64,000 nt of DNA, taken from Dehalococcoidales bacterium (lineage in GTDB: Bacteria; Chloroflexota; Dehalococcoidia; Dehalococcoidales; Fen-1064). The position numbers and the translations under genes were made by a program. The notes beneath the pieces were generated by a model. It ran no database searches, was not told the DNA's origin, and saw nothing but the letters and a program-made list of their open reading frames with translations. Numbering within the stretch: the stretch's first letter is position 1; each line of letters opens with the position of its first letter. The stretch spans positions 23,071 through 87,070 of the forward strand of contig JADHXC010000002.1 of the NCBI GenBank assembly GCA_016783135.1, given 5' to 3'. Shown piece by piece: positions 9,105-18,476 of the stretch.

Positions 9105-9359
9105 TAGCACGAATTCACGGAGCAGAAGAACGGGCAATGGGAGGCGACTGTCGAGTCCTTGAATGACTGGATCAAGCAGAACACGTACATCACGTGTGGT
9201 CTGGGCGGAGCAGTAGCGCTCCTGTCCGGTGTGGACGCTGGGAGCAACGATACTCCGCAGGAGAAGAGGGTAGGCATGACGGCGAGCCGTATATGCTCCA
9301 CCTGGCAGTACCTCGACCGAAAGGCGAAGCCACCACTTCACCAACATCGGAATGTTTGA
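9105..9359 (+). mobile_element. probable TnpB-element 3' remnant with right-end hairpin
   Basis: Open reading EQKNGQWEATVESLNDWIKQN...LDRKAKPPLHQHRNV* ending in the AACATCGGAATGTT hairpin. Confidence 0.3.
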
Positions 9360-9617
9360 TTCAGTTGTACTATGACCATCCTTCAGGTAAAGGGTCTTTG
9401 AGTATCTTGCCACCGAGTGAACCACAAGCGATTTAGGAATTCTTGACCCGAGCGTACTCACCACCAAACAAGCATGGGGATGTTCACGTGGGCTAATAAC
9501 CATGTTTAACAAAAAGCCAGACTGTGTGAGCCGGTAACGGTTCCCTACCATATTTTGTGATTGGTACATTAGTTCTAATTTGAGCGTAACACCTCATCGT
9601 GATAAACTAGCATACAG

Positions 9618-9663
9618 ATTCCTAAACCGCGTGTCGTGTGTTCGAGTCACACCAGGGGTACCA
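9618..9663 (+). tRNA. 3' tRNA fragment (putative tRNA-Arg CCT half), not a full gene
   Basis: TTCCTAA anticodon-loop-like, GTGTC variable loop, T-arm GTGTG-TTCGAGT-CACAC, then CAGGGGTA-CCA; no 5' half found upstream. Confidence 0.5.
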
Positions 9664-9879
9664 GATTACGAGGCTAAAATCATGTTTAACTTGGGTCTAT
9701 CTTCAGGCATTTCCCCCATCAACTCACGGCTTCCACTGTTGATAGCTGGAGCCAGTGTCCCCAGGTCAAGCACTGGGATGGATGACGGGGACAACATATA
9801 GTCTCCTCATAGCTTCTCCTGGCACAACGCCCCGCAGATGACCTACAATAGTGTTTGACTGCGTTAGGAGGTACCCACG

Positions 9880-10146
9880 ATGACTACGGAGAGGATTAAG
9901 GTAACAGGAAACCAGGTAATCGACAAGGTCAAACAGCTCATCCGCGAGGGCAACATCAGAAGAGTACGCATCGTGCATGAGGAACGCACTATCCTGGAAA
10001 TCCCACTATCAATCGGCGCTCCGGCAGCAGCGATAACCATCATGGCGGCCCCGCTTCTGGCGGCCCTGGGTGCCTTTGCCGCCCTGGTTACCGAGTGCAC
10101 CATCGAGGTGGAGAAGGCCGACGGCGCGGGTAAGAACGAAGAATAG
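9880..10146 (+). CDS. DUF4342 domain-containing protein
   Basis: MTTERIKVTGNQVIDKVKQLIREGNIRRVRIVHEERTILEIPLSIG... Confidence 0.75.
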   Translation: MTTERIKVTGNQVIDKVKQLIREGNIRRVRIVHEERTILEIPLSIGAPAAAITIMAAPLLAALGAFAALVTECTIEVEKADGAGKNEE

Positions 10147-10147
10147 C

Positions 10148-10615
10148 ATGTGCTCCCGCAGAGCCGCTGACAACGCAAAGGGCAGCTATATCCTCCTCAT
10201 CAAGCTCCCCGAGGAAAAGACGATACCTGTGGGAAGACTCGGTCCCATCCTCTTTCGCCGCGGTCATTACGCCTATGTCGGTTCGGCGCTGAACGGACTG
10301 AAGCAGAGACTGGACCGCCACCTTCGCGCTGAGAAGAAGCTCCACTGGCACATCGACTACCTGCTTCAGAAGGCCCGTATTGATGGCATAGTCACCTGTG
10401 AGACGGATGAAAGAACGGAATGCGCCATCGCCAACGCCCTTAGTGAGCGGTTTGAATCAGTACCCGGATTCGGGTCCAGCGACTGCCGGTGCCGCAGTCA
10501 CCTTTTCTTCAGCAACACCAAAATGACGAAACTAGTGATGTCAGCGGTGGAGAAGCTGGGTCTACGCCCCACCCTGGTGGACATCCGGTCTGGAGAGCGT
10601 TACCCGCCTGACTGA
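10148..10615 (+). CDS. DUF123/GIY-YIG-like nuclease family protein
   Basis: GSYILLIKLPEEKTIPVGRLGPILFRRGHYAYVGSALNGLKQRLDRHLR...HWHIDYLL; ATG at 10148. Confidence 0.75.
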   Translation: MCSRRAADNAKGSYILLIKLPEEKTIPVGRLGPILFRRGHYAYVGSALNGLKQRLDRHLRAEKKLHWHIDYLLQKARIDGIVTCETDERTECAIANALSERFESVPGFGSSDCRCRSHLFFSNTKMTKLVMSAVEKLGLRPTLVDIRSGERYPPD

Positions 10616-11520
10616 CCGAACAGGCTTGCCTCAACCTTCCGCAACCGGTCCACACCCTTTATCTCGTGGGGGAAAAGCGGTACCTCCACGATACCGATAC
10701 CGGAGTAACTGCGGTAGAGCGACTCGATATAGCCCTGCTGCTGCTCCGCCCTGGCCTTCAGGAAGTCTGAGTCCCCCACTTCTTTAATGACGTTATTGAT
10801 GATAAGCTGCTCGGCGCGGAATCCGTATCTGTCCAGCTCCGCAAAGATGCCATCGAGCTGCTCCACGGCCAGCGCCTCGGGTATGGTGATAATGACAAAC
10901 TTCACATCCTTACGGAGGAAGTCCATATCCGCGGCGGACAGACCCTCCCACTCCTTGATGATGTCCAGAACCGGTTTGCGTGTTTCCCGGCCCAGCTTCA
11001 GGCGGGAGTAAATCCGGGGGGCCGGTCTCAGGTGCTCCCGGAGCATGGCCGGCGTCTGGAGCAGGCCCAGGGTCTGCCCCATCGGCGCCGTATCCCAGAC
11101 AATCTGCCGGTACTTACCTCCCTGGCTGAGCTCCTTGATGTAGTCGACCATGAACTCGTCGTGCAGACCGGGCAGGATGGACGTGACAAACTCGGTGAAC
11201 TCCTCATAGCTCACGGAGACGAATGAGGAGAAGACCCCGTAGACCTCGCGACCGAACTTCCGGTCCCACATGTCCTTGACCTCGTTCCGGCCGAGCTCGG
11301 CCACGTAGAGCCTTTCCAGCACTTTGACCGGTTTCGGTCTGTCCTTCAACTCGAAGATGTGCAACAGCGATGGGGTGGGGTCGGTGGATATCGCCAGTGT
11401 GTCTCCATCAGACGTGGCGTGGTGCAGTGCGGTAGCCCCGGCACAGGTGGTCTTGCCGACGCCGCCCTTACCGGCAAACATGGTGACGCGCTTGGTTTCC
11501 GCACCAGGTGATTCACGCAT
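10600..11520 (-). CDS. ArsA/GET3-family ATPase
   Basis: MFAGKGGVGKTTCAGATALHHA, STDPTPSLLHIFEL. Confidence 0.85.
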   Translation of the reverse strand: MRESPGAETKRVTMFAGKGGVGKTTCAGATALHHATSDGDTLAISTDPTPSLLHIFELKDRPKPVKVLERLYVAELGRNEVKDMWDRKFGREVYGVFSSFVSVSYEEFTEFVTSILPGLHDEFMVDYIKELSQGGKYRQIVWDTAPMGQTLGLLQTPAMLREHLRPAPRIYSRLKLGRETRKPVLDIIKEWEGLSAADMDFLRKDVKFVIITIPEALAVEQLDGIFAELDRYGFRAEQLIINNVIKEVGDSDFLKARAEQQQGYIESLYRSYSGIGIVEVPLFPHEIKGVDRLRKVEASLFGQSGG

Positions 11521-11541
11521 CTATCTCTTGTTCCTCACGTC

Positions 11542-12291
11542 CTATCTCTTGAGAAAGCGCTCCATTATCTGCTTGCGCTCCTCGGTATCGAACAGGCGAC
11601 ACAGCAGCAGTGTCTCCCAGGTGATGGCCGCCTTGTGGTCCATGTTGACCACGTTGACGTAGGACTGCTTAGCCTTCTCCAGCGCCTCTCGTGGCTTGCC
11701 GGTGAACTTGGCTGCCAGAGCCTCGGTTTCACTCATCAACTCTTCGACCTTGACCACTTTATCGACCAGGCCGATGCGGTAGGCTTCCTGGACGTCAATC
11801 ATGTCGCAGGTCAGGCCCAGGTACTTGGCCCGGCTCAGCCCGACCAGCCGCCACAAGCGGTCGATGCCCGGCGAAAGGCCCACGTTCACCTCGAGCTGTG
11901 CGAACCGGGCTGTCTCCGAGGCTATCCGGAAATCGCAGCAGACGGCAAGGTCGAAGCCACCGGCCAGCGCGTAGCCGCTGACAGCGGCGATTGTCGGCAC
12001 GCGGAAGTTGTATATCTTCTCGAAGGTGACGTTGTAGCCGGAGTTCCAGAAGGTATAGGTATCCTCGGGGGCGAATTCCATCATCTCGGCAATATCCATG
12101 CCGGCGCAGAACACCTTCTCCCCACCGGTGATGATGAGGGCGGCAACCTCCGCGTCATCGCTGGCTGTATCAAGGCAGATAGCCATCTCCTTGAAGACCT
12201 GCGGGCTCAGGGGATTCCGTTTCTCCGGACGGTTCAGCGTGATTGTGGCGACGCCGTCCTTCTTGTCGTATTTCAAGCACTCCAGTTCCAT
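11542..12291 (-). CDS. enoyl-CoA hydratase/isomerase family protein
   Basis: VATITLNRPEKRNPLSP, VFCAGMDIAEM, SGYALAGGFDLAVCCDFRIAS. Confidence 0.88.
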   Translation of the reverse strand: MELECLKYDKKDGVATITLNRPEKRNPLSPQVFKEMAICLDTASDDAEVAALIITGGEKVFCAGMDIAEMMEFAPEDTYTFWNSGYNVTFEKIYNFRVPTIAAVSGYALAGGFDLAVCCDFRIASETARFAQLEVNVGLSPGIDRLWRLVGLSRAKYLGLTCDMIDVQEAYRIGLVDKVVKVEELMSETEALAAKFTGKPREALEKAKQSYVNVVNMDHKAAITWETLLLCRLFDTEERKQIMERFLKR

Positions 12292-12424
12292 AAGCTCTAT
12301 TCCTCCTGAAGATATTATCCGGGGTTACTGCCTGTGGGTTACCATACTAGGCTAGCATTTCCAATAGTTGGAGTCAAAACACTCTTATAGAACATCGTCG
12401 TCCTTCTGCCCTTAACCTCACTCT

Positions 12425-12432
12425 GCTATAAT
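12425..12432 (+). promoter_or_regulatory. extended -10 promoter (TG-C-TATAAT) immediately 5' of polA
   Basis: TGCTATAAT with only 6 nt (TAGGGC) before the ATG at 12439. Confidence 0.5.
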
Positions 12433-12438
12433 TAGGGC

Positions 12439-15171
12439 ATGGACAAACCGCGCCTGGTACTTTTCGACGGCAACAACCTGGTACACCGCGCCTACCATGC
12501 CATGAAAGACGCCCGACCGATGACCACCAGGAGCGGCGAAGTAGTCAGCGCCGTCTACGTATTCGCTTCGATGCTGCTCAAGGTGCTCGATGAACTGAAG
12601 CCGACTCACTTTGCGATTGCCTTCGACACCAGAGCACCGACCTTCCGGCACAAGATGTACGACCAGTACAAGGCGCACCGGCCACCCACACCGGACGAAC
12701 TGGTCCGGCAGTTAGGGCGGGCACAGCAGCTTGTCGAAGCCTTCGGCATGCCCATTTTCGAGCTGGACGGCTACGAAGCAGACGACATCCTCGGCAGCCT
12801 CAGCCACCAGGCCAGCGAGCAGGGAATTGAGACCATTATCATCTCCGGTGATGCCGATACCATGCAGCTCGTGTCGCCGGATGCACGAGTCCTCTACCCC
12901 AGGCCAAGGGGCACCTTCAGCGACAGCGACCTATACGACGGAGCCGCAGTCAATGAGAAGTACGGCGTGAGACCGGAGCGGATTCCCGACCTCAAAGGGC
13001 TGATGGGGGACTCCTCGGACAACATCCCCGGCGTGCCCGGTATCGGACAGAAGACGGCGGCCAGGCTGATACAGCAATTCGGCAGCACGGAAGACATCTA
13101 CCTCCATATTGACGAAGTCACACCGCCCAGAATCCAGGAGATACTGAAAGAGAACGAGGCTGCCGCCAGACAGAGCAAGGAGTTAGCCACAATAGACATC
13201 GCCACGCCGGTAACCCTCGACCTGGACGGGAGTCGCACCAGCCATTACGACCGTAACCGTGTGGTCGAGTTGTTCCGGGAGCTTGAGTTCAACACCCTCA
13301 TGGGCCGACTGCCCGAGTCAGAGGGTGCCACCGGGGAAACCGGCGTGCAGGCAGGGGCGGGACCACCCCCCACGGAGAACTACCATACCGTCACCACCAC
13401 CGGCGACCTCGACGCCCTGCTGAATCGCCTGTCCGAAGTCGGGTCCTTCGCCTTTGACCTGGAAACGACCGAGTTGAACGCAATGCTTGCCCGGCCGGTA
13501 GGTATCTCGGTATCAGTGGCCCCCGGCGAGGCCTACTACATACCGATAGGCCACGTTGGCTGGGGAGACGTGGAGCAACTACCGTTCGACTACGTAATCG
13601 AACGCCTGAAGCCGCTACTGGAGGATGACAGCCTGGCCAAGATTGCCCACAACGGCAAGTATGACATGACGGTGATGGCCGGGTGCGGAGTGATGGTCAG
13701 CAACCTGGCGTCGGACACCATGATAGCCGCCCATCTCCTCGGCGAGAGGTCGCTGGGTCTCAAGGCCCTCGCCTTCCAGCGGCTGGGCTTTGAGATGACG
13801 CCGATTAGCGACCTCATCGGCAAGGGGGCCAAACAGATATCCATGTCCCAGGTGGAGATTAGCCGGGCGTCCGACTACGCCTGCGCCGATGCCGACATGA
13901 CCCTCCGCCTGAAAGAGTTGCTCCTGCCGGAGCTTGAACGCGAAGGGCTGTTGTCGCTCTTCACCGATGTCGAGATGCCGCTGGTGCCGGTGCTGGCACA
14001 CATGGAGAGGAACGGCATCGCCCTCAACGCCAGACTGTTGACACAGATGTCCCTGGAGTTGGGCCGTCAGCTGCTTGAGCTGGAGAAAGAAATCTACAAC
14101 AGTATCGGGCACCAGTTCAACATCAACTCGCCGAAGCAACTCAGCGACGTCCTCTTTGGCGAACTGCAATTACCTCACAGACGTAAGACAAAGAGTGGCT
14201 TTTTCTCCACTGAAGCTTCGGTGCTCGAGGAACTGCGCGGTGCTCACCCTATGGTAGACGATCTTCTAGAGTATCGTCACCTATTCAAGCTGAAATCGAC
14301 CTACACTGATACCCTCCCCGAACTGGTCAACTCGAGGACGGGACGGGTGCACACCAGCTTTAGCCAAACACAAACAGCCACTGGTCGGCTCTCGTCCAGT
14401 GACCCCAACCTGCAAAACATCGCTGTACGAGACGAACTGGGCAACAGAATACGGCAGGCTTTTATTGCGTCGGAGGGGTTTTACCTTCTCCGGGCCGACT
14501 ACTCGCAGATTGACCTCCGGGCACTGGCACACCTGTCACAGGACGAACACCTGCTCACTGCTTTCCGGCACAACGAAGACATCCACGCCGCCACCGCAGC
14601 CCAACTCTTCGGCGTCGGTCCCATCGAGGTGACGCCGGACATGCGCCGGCTGGCCAAGACGGTCAACTTCGGCGTCATCTACGGCATGAGTGAGTACGGG
14701 CTGCAGCAGGCGACCGAGCTATCCCGGGAAGAGGCCGCCGGGTTCATCAGCGCCTACTTCGAAAAGTACCCCGGCGTGAAGCAGTACCTCGAGGCCACCA
14801 AGCAGCAGGCCAGGGACACAGGCTACGTGGAAACCTTCCTGCACCGGAAACGCACCATCCCGGAAATCAACTCCACCAACCGGCAGGTCAGGGAAGCCGC
14901 AGAGCGCATGGCGATTAACATGCCGGTGCAGGGGACATCCGCCGATATCATCAAGGTAGCCATGGTCAACCTGTACCGGGAGATGAAGCGACGGCAACTG
15001 GAGAGCAGGATGCTGCTCCAGGTGCACGACGAGCTCATCTTTGAAGTACCACAGCAGGAACTGACCGAGATGCGCGAGCTTGTCCCTCACCTGATGTCCA
15101 CGGCGCTGGAGATTAGCGTCCCGCTGAAGGTGGATACCAAGACCGGCAGCAACTGGGGAGAAATGGAGTAA
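12439..15171 (+). CDS. polA: DNA polymerase I (910 aa)
   Basis: 5' nuclease, 3'-5' exonuclease-like and Pol A domains: DGNNLVHRAYHAM, RADYSQIDLRALAHLS, MQVHDELIFEV-type motif LLQVHDELIFEVP. Confidence 0.96.
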   Translation: MDKPRLVLFDGNNLVHRAYHAMKDARPMTTRSGEVVSAVYVFASMLLKVLDELKPTHFAIAFDTRAPTFRHKMYDQYKAHRPPTPDELVRQLGRAQQLVEAFGMPIFELDGYEADDILGSLSHQASEQGIETIIISGDADTMQLVSPDARVLYPRPRGTFSDSDLYDGAAVNEKYGVRPERIPDLKGLMGDSSDNIPGVPGIGQKTAARLIQQFGSTEDIYLHIDEVTPPRIQEILKENEAAARQSKELATIDIATPVTLDLDGSRTSHYDRNRVVELFRELEFNTLMGRLPESEGATGETGVQAGAGPPPTENYHTVTTTGDLDALLNRLSEVGSFAFDLETTELNAMLARPVGISVSVAPGEAYYIPIGHVGWGDVEQLPFDYVIERLKPLLEDDSLAKIAHNGKYDMTVMAGCGVMVSNLASDTMIAAHLLGERSLGLKALAFQRLGFEMTPISDLIGKGAKQISMSQVEISRASDYACADADMTLRLKELLLPELEREGLLSLFTDVEMPLVPVLAHMERNGIALNARLLTQMSLELGRQLLELEKEIYNSIGHQFNINSPKQLSDVLFGELQLPHRRKTKSGFFSTEASVLEELRGAHPMVDDLLEYRHLFKLKSTYTDTLPELVNSRTGRVHTSFSQTQTATGRLSSSDPNLQNIAVRDELGNRIRQAFIASEGFYLLRADYSQIDLRALAHLSQDEHLLTAFRHNEDIHAATAAQLFGVGPIEVTPDMRRLAKTVNFGVIYGMSEYGLQQATELSREEAAGFISAYFEKYPGVKQYLEATKQQARDTGYVETFLHRKRTIPEINSTNRQVREAAERMAINMPVQGTSADIIKVAMVNLYREMKRRQLESRMLLQVHDELIFEVPQQELTEMRELVPHLMSTALEISVPLKVDTKTGSNWGEME

Positions 15172-15180
15172 ACGCACGAG

Positions 15181-16011
15181 ATGCCAGAACTGCCTGAAGT
15201 TGAAACCGTCAGGAACGAATTGCTCCCCCATGTGGTCGGTCGTCGTATCACCGGTGTAACCCTCGTCTGGGAGGGAATTGTCAAAGACATATCTGTTGAA
15301 GAGTTCCGCTCTCACGTTATCGGGCAGAAGATAAAGGGTATCACCCGGCGCGGCAAGTACCTCATGGTCCGCCTGGGTAGTGGTGAATATCTGGTTATCC
15401 ACCTGAGAATGACCGGCTCGCTGATTGTGAGTCCAGGCTCGCAGGAAGCACCAAGGTTCCTGCGAGCCATCATTCACCTGGACAATGAGACCAGCATCTT
15501 CTTCCGCGACCCCCGGAAGTTCGGCGTGATGCGTCTGGCAAACGATACCAGCGATATAGAGGCCAAACTCGGCCCGGAACCCCTGGAAGAGGGCTTCACC
15601 ACCGGGGTGCTGGCGGGAATACTGGCCGGACGCAAGGCACCGATAAAGGCCCTGCTGCTTAATCAGAAGCTGATTGCCGGCATCGGTAACATGTATGCCG
15701 ATGAGGCCCTCTACGCCTCCAGGCTCAATCCCTGGCAACCGGGCGGCAGCCTTTCCTCGAAGGAAATAGCGCGACTCCACAACGAAATCCGGCGCATACT
15801 GTGGGCGGCCATCGAGAACAAGGGGGCCAGCGTCGATACCTACTTCCGGCCCGACGGTTCGAAAGGCTCGGCACAATACGAGTTCAAGGTAGCCCACGGC
15901 CTGGGCGGTAAGACCTGCTCCGTCTGCGGCGGCCCCATCGAGCGGGGCCTGGTCGGTAACCGGGGCACCTACTACTGCCCCAGGTGTCAAACTCTCAAAC
16001 GACGCAAGTGA
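15181..16011 (+). CDS. mutM: formamidopyrimidine-DNA glycosylase
   Basis: N-terminal PELPEVETVRNEL; C-terminal zinc finger CSVCGGPIERGLVGNRGTYYCPRCQ. Confidence 0.95.
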   Translation: MPELPEVETVRNELLPHVVGRRITGVTLVWEGIVKDISVEEFRSHVIGQKIKGITRRGKYLMVRLGSGEYLVIHLRMTGSLIVSPGSQEAPRFLRAIIHLDNETSIFFRDPRKFGVMRLANDTSDIEAKLGPEPLEEGFTTGVLAGILAGRKAPIKALLLNQKLIAGIGNMYADEALYASRLNPWQPGGSLSSKEIARLHNEIRRILWAAIENKGASVDTYFRPDGSKGSAQYEFKVAHGLGGKTCSVCGGPIERGLVGNRGTYYCPRCQTLKRRK

Positions 16012-16027
16012 TGCACTTCAAAACGTC

Positions 16028-16213
16028 TTACGTCTTTTTCCGGACCAGGGGGACAAGAAAGGCAATACATCCGAGCAAGAACAGGCAGCTACCTGCTATT
16101 CCCAGGGGACTCCTACTGGCAACGCTGTCGGCAATGAAGAAGAAACTGCAAATTACGAATAGCAGCCACCCGTAGAGCTGGAACCGGCTCTCTTTTTCAT
16201 TCTCTGTGGGCAT
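16028..16213 (-). CDS. small membrane protein
   Basis: MPTENEKESRFQLYGWLLFVICSFFFIADSVASRSPLGIAGSCLFLLGCIAFLVPLVRKKT, two hydrophobic segments. Confidence 0.5.
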   Translation of the reverse strand: MPTENEKESRFQLYGWLLFVICSFFFIADSVASRSPLGIAGSCLFLLGCIAFLVPLVRKKT

Positions 16214-16685
16214 CGATTCCCTCCCCAGGTTCCCCCTCAAAATAGCCCTTCATGAGGCGTCCCACCCATTCCGGTACGTGTGCGTCCGGGGGACTATCGT
16301 ATTCCGGGTAGTGCGGCTTGATGTCCAGCACCGGCGTACCGTTGACGGCATCCAGACCCCGTACCAGGAGCTCGCCGTCACCAACTCTGAGGAGCGTGAC
16401 CACCGTAACGCCGATGGGATTGGGGCGGTGCTTCGAGCGCTGGGCGAAAAGCCCCACCTCCGGCATATCCTCGCGACCCTGCGGCCGTCGCCGGAACACC
16501 TCCGGTGTCACCGCCCGGTGCATCCAGTAGACCACCAAAACGTGGGAGAACTCCTCCAGGCCGGCCAGGGCAGGCATCAGGTCCTCCCGGAGCACGAGCC
16601 TCGACTCGACCTCTCCCCAGCCGTTGTCCACCGGCTCCTCAACGGTGTTGACCACGTGGCCGATTGGCTCTATATCGATGTGCAA
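16197..16685 (-). CDS. TrmO/TsaA-like tRNA methyltransferase family protein
   Basis: GLEEFSHVLVVYWMHR, GLFAQRSKHRPNPIGVTVV, VNGTPVLDIKPHYPEYD. Confidence 0.85.
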   Translation of the reverse strand: MHIDIEPIGHVVNTVEEPVDNGWGEVESRLVLREDLMPALAGLEEFSHVLVVYWMHRAVTPEVFRRRPQGREDMPEVGLFAQRSKHRPNPIGVTVVTLLRVGDGELLVRGLDAVNGTPVLDIKPHYPEYDSPPDAHVPEWVGRLMKGYFEGEPGEGIDAHRE

Positions 16686-16920
16686 TTCAGGCCCCCATAG
16701 CCCCTGATCTGGGTATCAGGTATCTCACTCACCCTGTATCCCTCCCCCCCTTCTGAAGGGGCTCCTTTCAAAGGGGAGAGGTAAGATAACGCCGAAAGAG
16801 GCTGCGCTCCTTTCGGACCCCCCTTATCCCTGCCGATTGTCCTGATGCTGTGAGGGGATTCCGTCTCCTTGCATACTCCAATGTATCTTCAGAAGGTATT
16901 CTGAATCCTGCTGCCCAGGT

Positions 16921-17793
16921 TTATAGTCCAGATAACGACACCATCAGGCCGGCATCAACATTTATCATCTGACCGGTTACATAGGTAGCCAGGTCGGAGG
17001 CAAGATACAGGGCAGTATGAGCACAGGTTTCCGGCGGAATCAGGTTATTGCTCAGGGGCATTCTGTTGGCAATTGCCTGAAGCCGTTCCGGGTCAGACCA
17101 GGCATAGCGCATCATCTCAGTTTCAATACCGCCGGGACCAATGGCATTGACCCTTATCTTAAATCTGGCTAAATCAGCAGCTAGGCCCTCCGTCAGCATC
17201 ACCATACCGCGTTTGGTGATGGCATAGTTGGTCATTGCGCCACGCCCTGTGGCAAAGGCCCGCACTGACGATATATTGATAATGTTCCCCTTATTCTGCT
17301 TCATCATGATTGGCGCTACCGCCTTGCTGCAAAGCAGGCAGCTTTTCAGGTTATTCTCAAAAACAGCGTCCCACGCCTGCTCATCAAGGTGGAGAATTGC
17401 CGCTGATTCCTTCATCAATTCCATTCTCCCAGCGACACGTGCTCTGGATGTCTCGAGGTCAAAGTCCTCAGGCTCGGTGCTCCGACCGCCATCACCCACA
17501 CCGGCATTATTCACCAGGATGTCTATCCGCCCGAATTTCTCCATGACCCCGGCTACAAGTCTGGTAACATCTTCACTTTTCTTCACATCCGCGTGGACAG
17601 CCAGGGAACGCCGGCCAAGCTTTTCAATCCTTGCCGCCACAGCATCCAGTTCACCGGTACTGGTAACCCAGTCACATATCGCAACATCAGCGCCAGCCTC
17701 GGCAAACGTAATAGCACAGGCCTTGCCTATCCCTCTCCGTGCTCCTGTTACGAGGGCGACCTGCCCCTCCAGACTCAAGCTGGGAATGTTCAC
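16921..17793 (-). CDS. SDR family oxidoreductase
   Basis: VALVTGARRGIGKACAITFAEAGADVAICD, NNAGVG, YAITKRG. Confidence 0.9.
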   Translation of the reverse strand: MNIPSLSLEGQVALVTGARRGIGKACAITFAEAGADVAICDWVTSTGELDAVAARIEKLGRRSLAVHADVKKSEDVTRLVAGVMEKFGRIDILVNNAGVGDGGRSTEPEDFDLETSRARVAGRMELMKESAAILHLDEQAWDAVFENNLKSCLLCSKAVAPIMMKQNKGNIINISSVRAFATGRGAMTNYAITKRGMVMLTEGLAADLARFKIRVNAIGPGGIETEMMRYAWSDPERLQAIANRMPLSNNLIPPETCAHTALYLASDLATYVTGQMINVDAGLMVSLSGL

Positions 17794-17905
17794 GGTGGAA
17801 CCTCCTGAAAGTAATAATCAATTACTGTTTTCCTGCTGTCATATTGTCGATAAGTGGTAGTGGTAATGTTACCACATATCAGGTGGGTTGGTCAGTCTTT
17901 CGTGG

Positions 17906-18472
17906 TTAAGCCTGTTCAAGCGCGTTGACCAGGGCAATAATACTGCTCCAGTCGAAGACACGTCGGCAGTTCCGATGAAGAAGGGACGACTGGTTCCACG
18001 GCTGGTCCAGCAGGATGGAGAAAACGCCGGCTTCAGCTATGTTACACGCCTCATCCAGGTGGTCCTCCACGAACACGTCAAAGCCCCGTCCCGCCTGGAC
18101 CTTGTCACCGTACCGGTCAAGGACTATGTGGTCGTACCGTGCGTTGTTTTCAGCAAGCCAGGAAAGAGTAACGCTTTCCAGGGACGCCGGTCTGGCTGTA
18201 ATCAGCCAAATCTCGTGCTTGCTGAGCATGGACAGGCCGGAGATGGCTCCTTCGATTGGAGGAGCGTGCCGCAGCAGGTCAGTTCCAAGCGTCTCTTCCC
18301 AGATACGCGTAACCTGCTCCTCGTTGATATTCAGGGCTTCCATCAGGTCCCAGGACCGCAGGTCCTGCACCGAAACCGGTCTCCCGCATATATCGGAAAC
18401 TACGGGCAGCATAACGGCTGCGTAGTCCACGATGACCCCATCAATGTCCACTCCGATTGTTAACCGTTTCAT
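17906..18472 (-). CDS. HAD-like / 5'(3')-deoxyribonucleotidase-like protein
   Basis: IGVDIDGVIVDY, WLITARP, FVEDHLDEA. Confidence 0.65.
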   Translation of the reverse strand: MKRLTIGVDIDGVIVDYAAVMLPVVSDICGRPVSVQDLRSWDLMEALNINEEQVTRIWEETLGTDLLRHAPPIEGAISGLSMLSKHEIWLITARPASLESVTLSWLAENNARYDHIVLDRYGDKVQAGRGFDVFVEDHLDEACNIAEAGVFSILLDQPWNQSSLLHRNCRRVFDWSSIIALVNALEQA

Positions 18473-18476
18473 CGTG

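Noticed and set aside
9102-9569. 155-aa minus-strand ORF as a real gene
   Set aside because: Opposite strand of the putative TnpB 3' remnant; no recognisable domain.
14719-15990. 423-aa minus-strand ORF
   Set aside because: Antisense to polA 3' end and mutM, both strongly supported; composition-driven shadow ORF in GC-rich coding DNA.
16735-16810. G/C-rich intergenic hairpins as another MITE copy
   Set aside because: Shares G-runs but not the TAGCAnGGTGnTGAAAAA termini; left unassigned.
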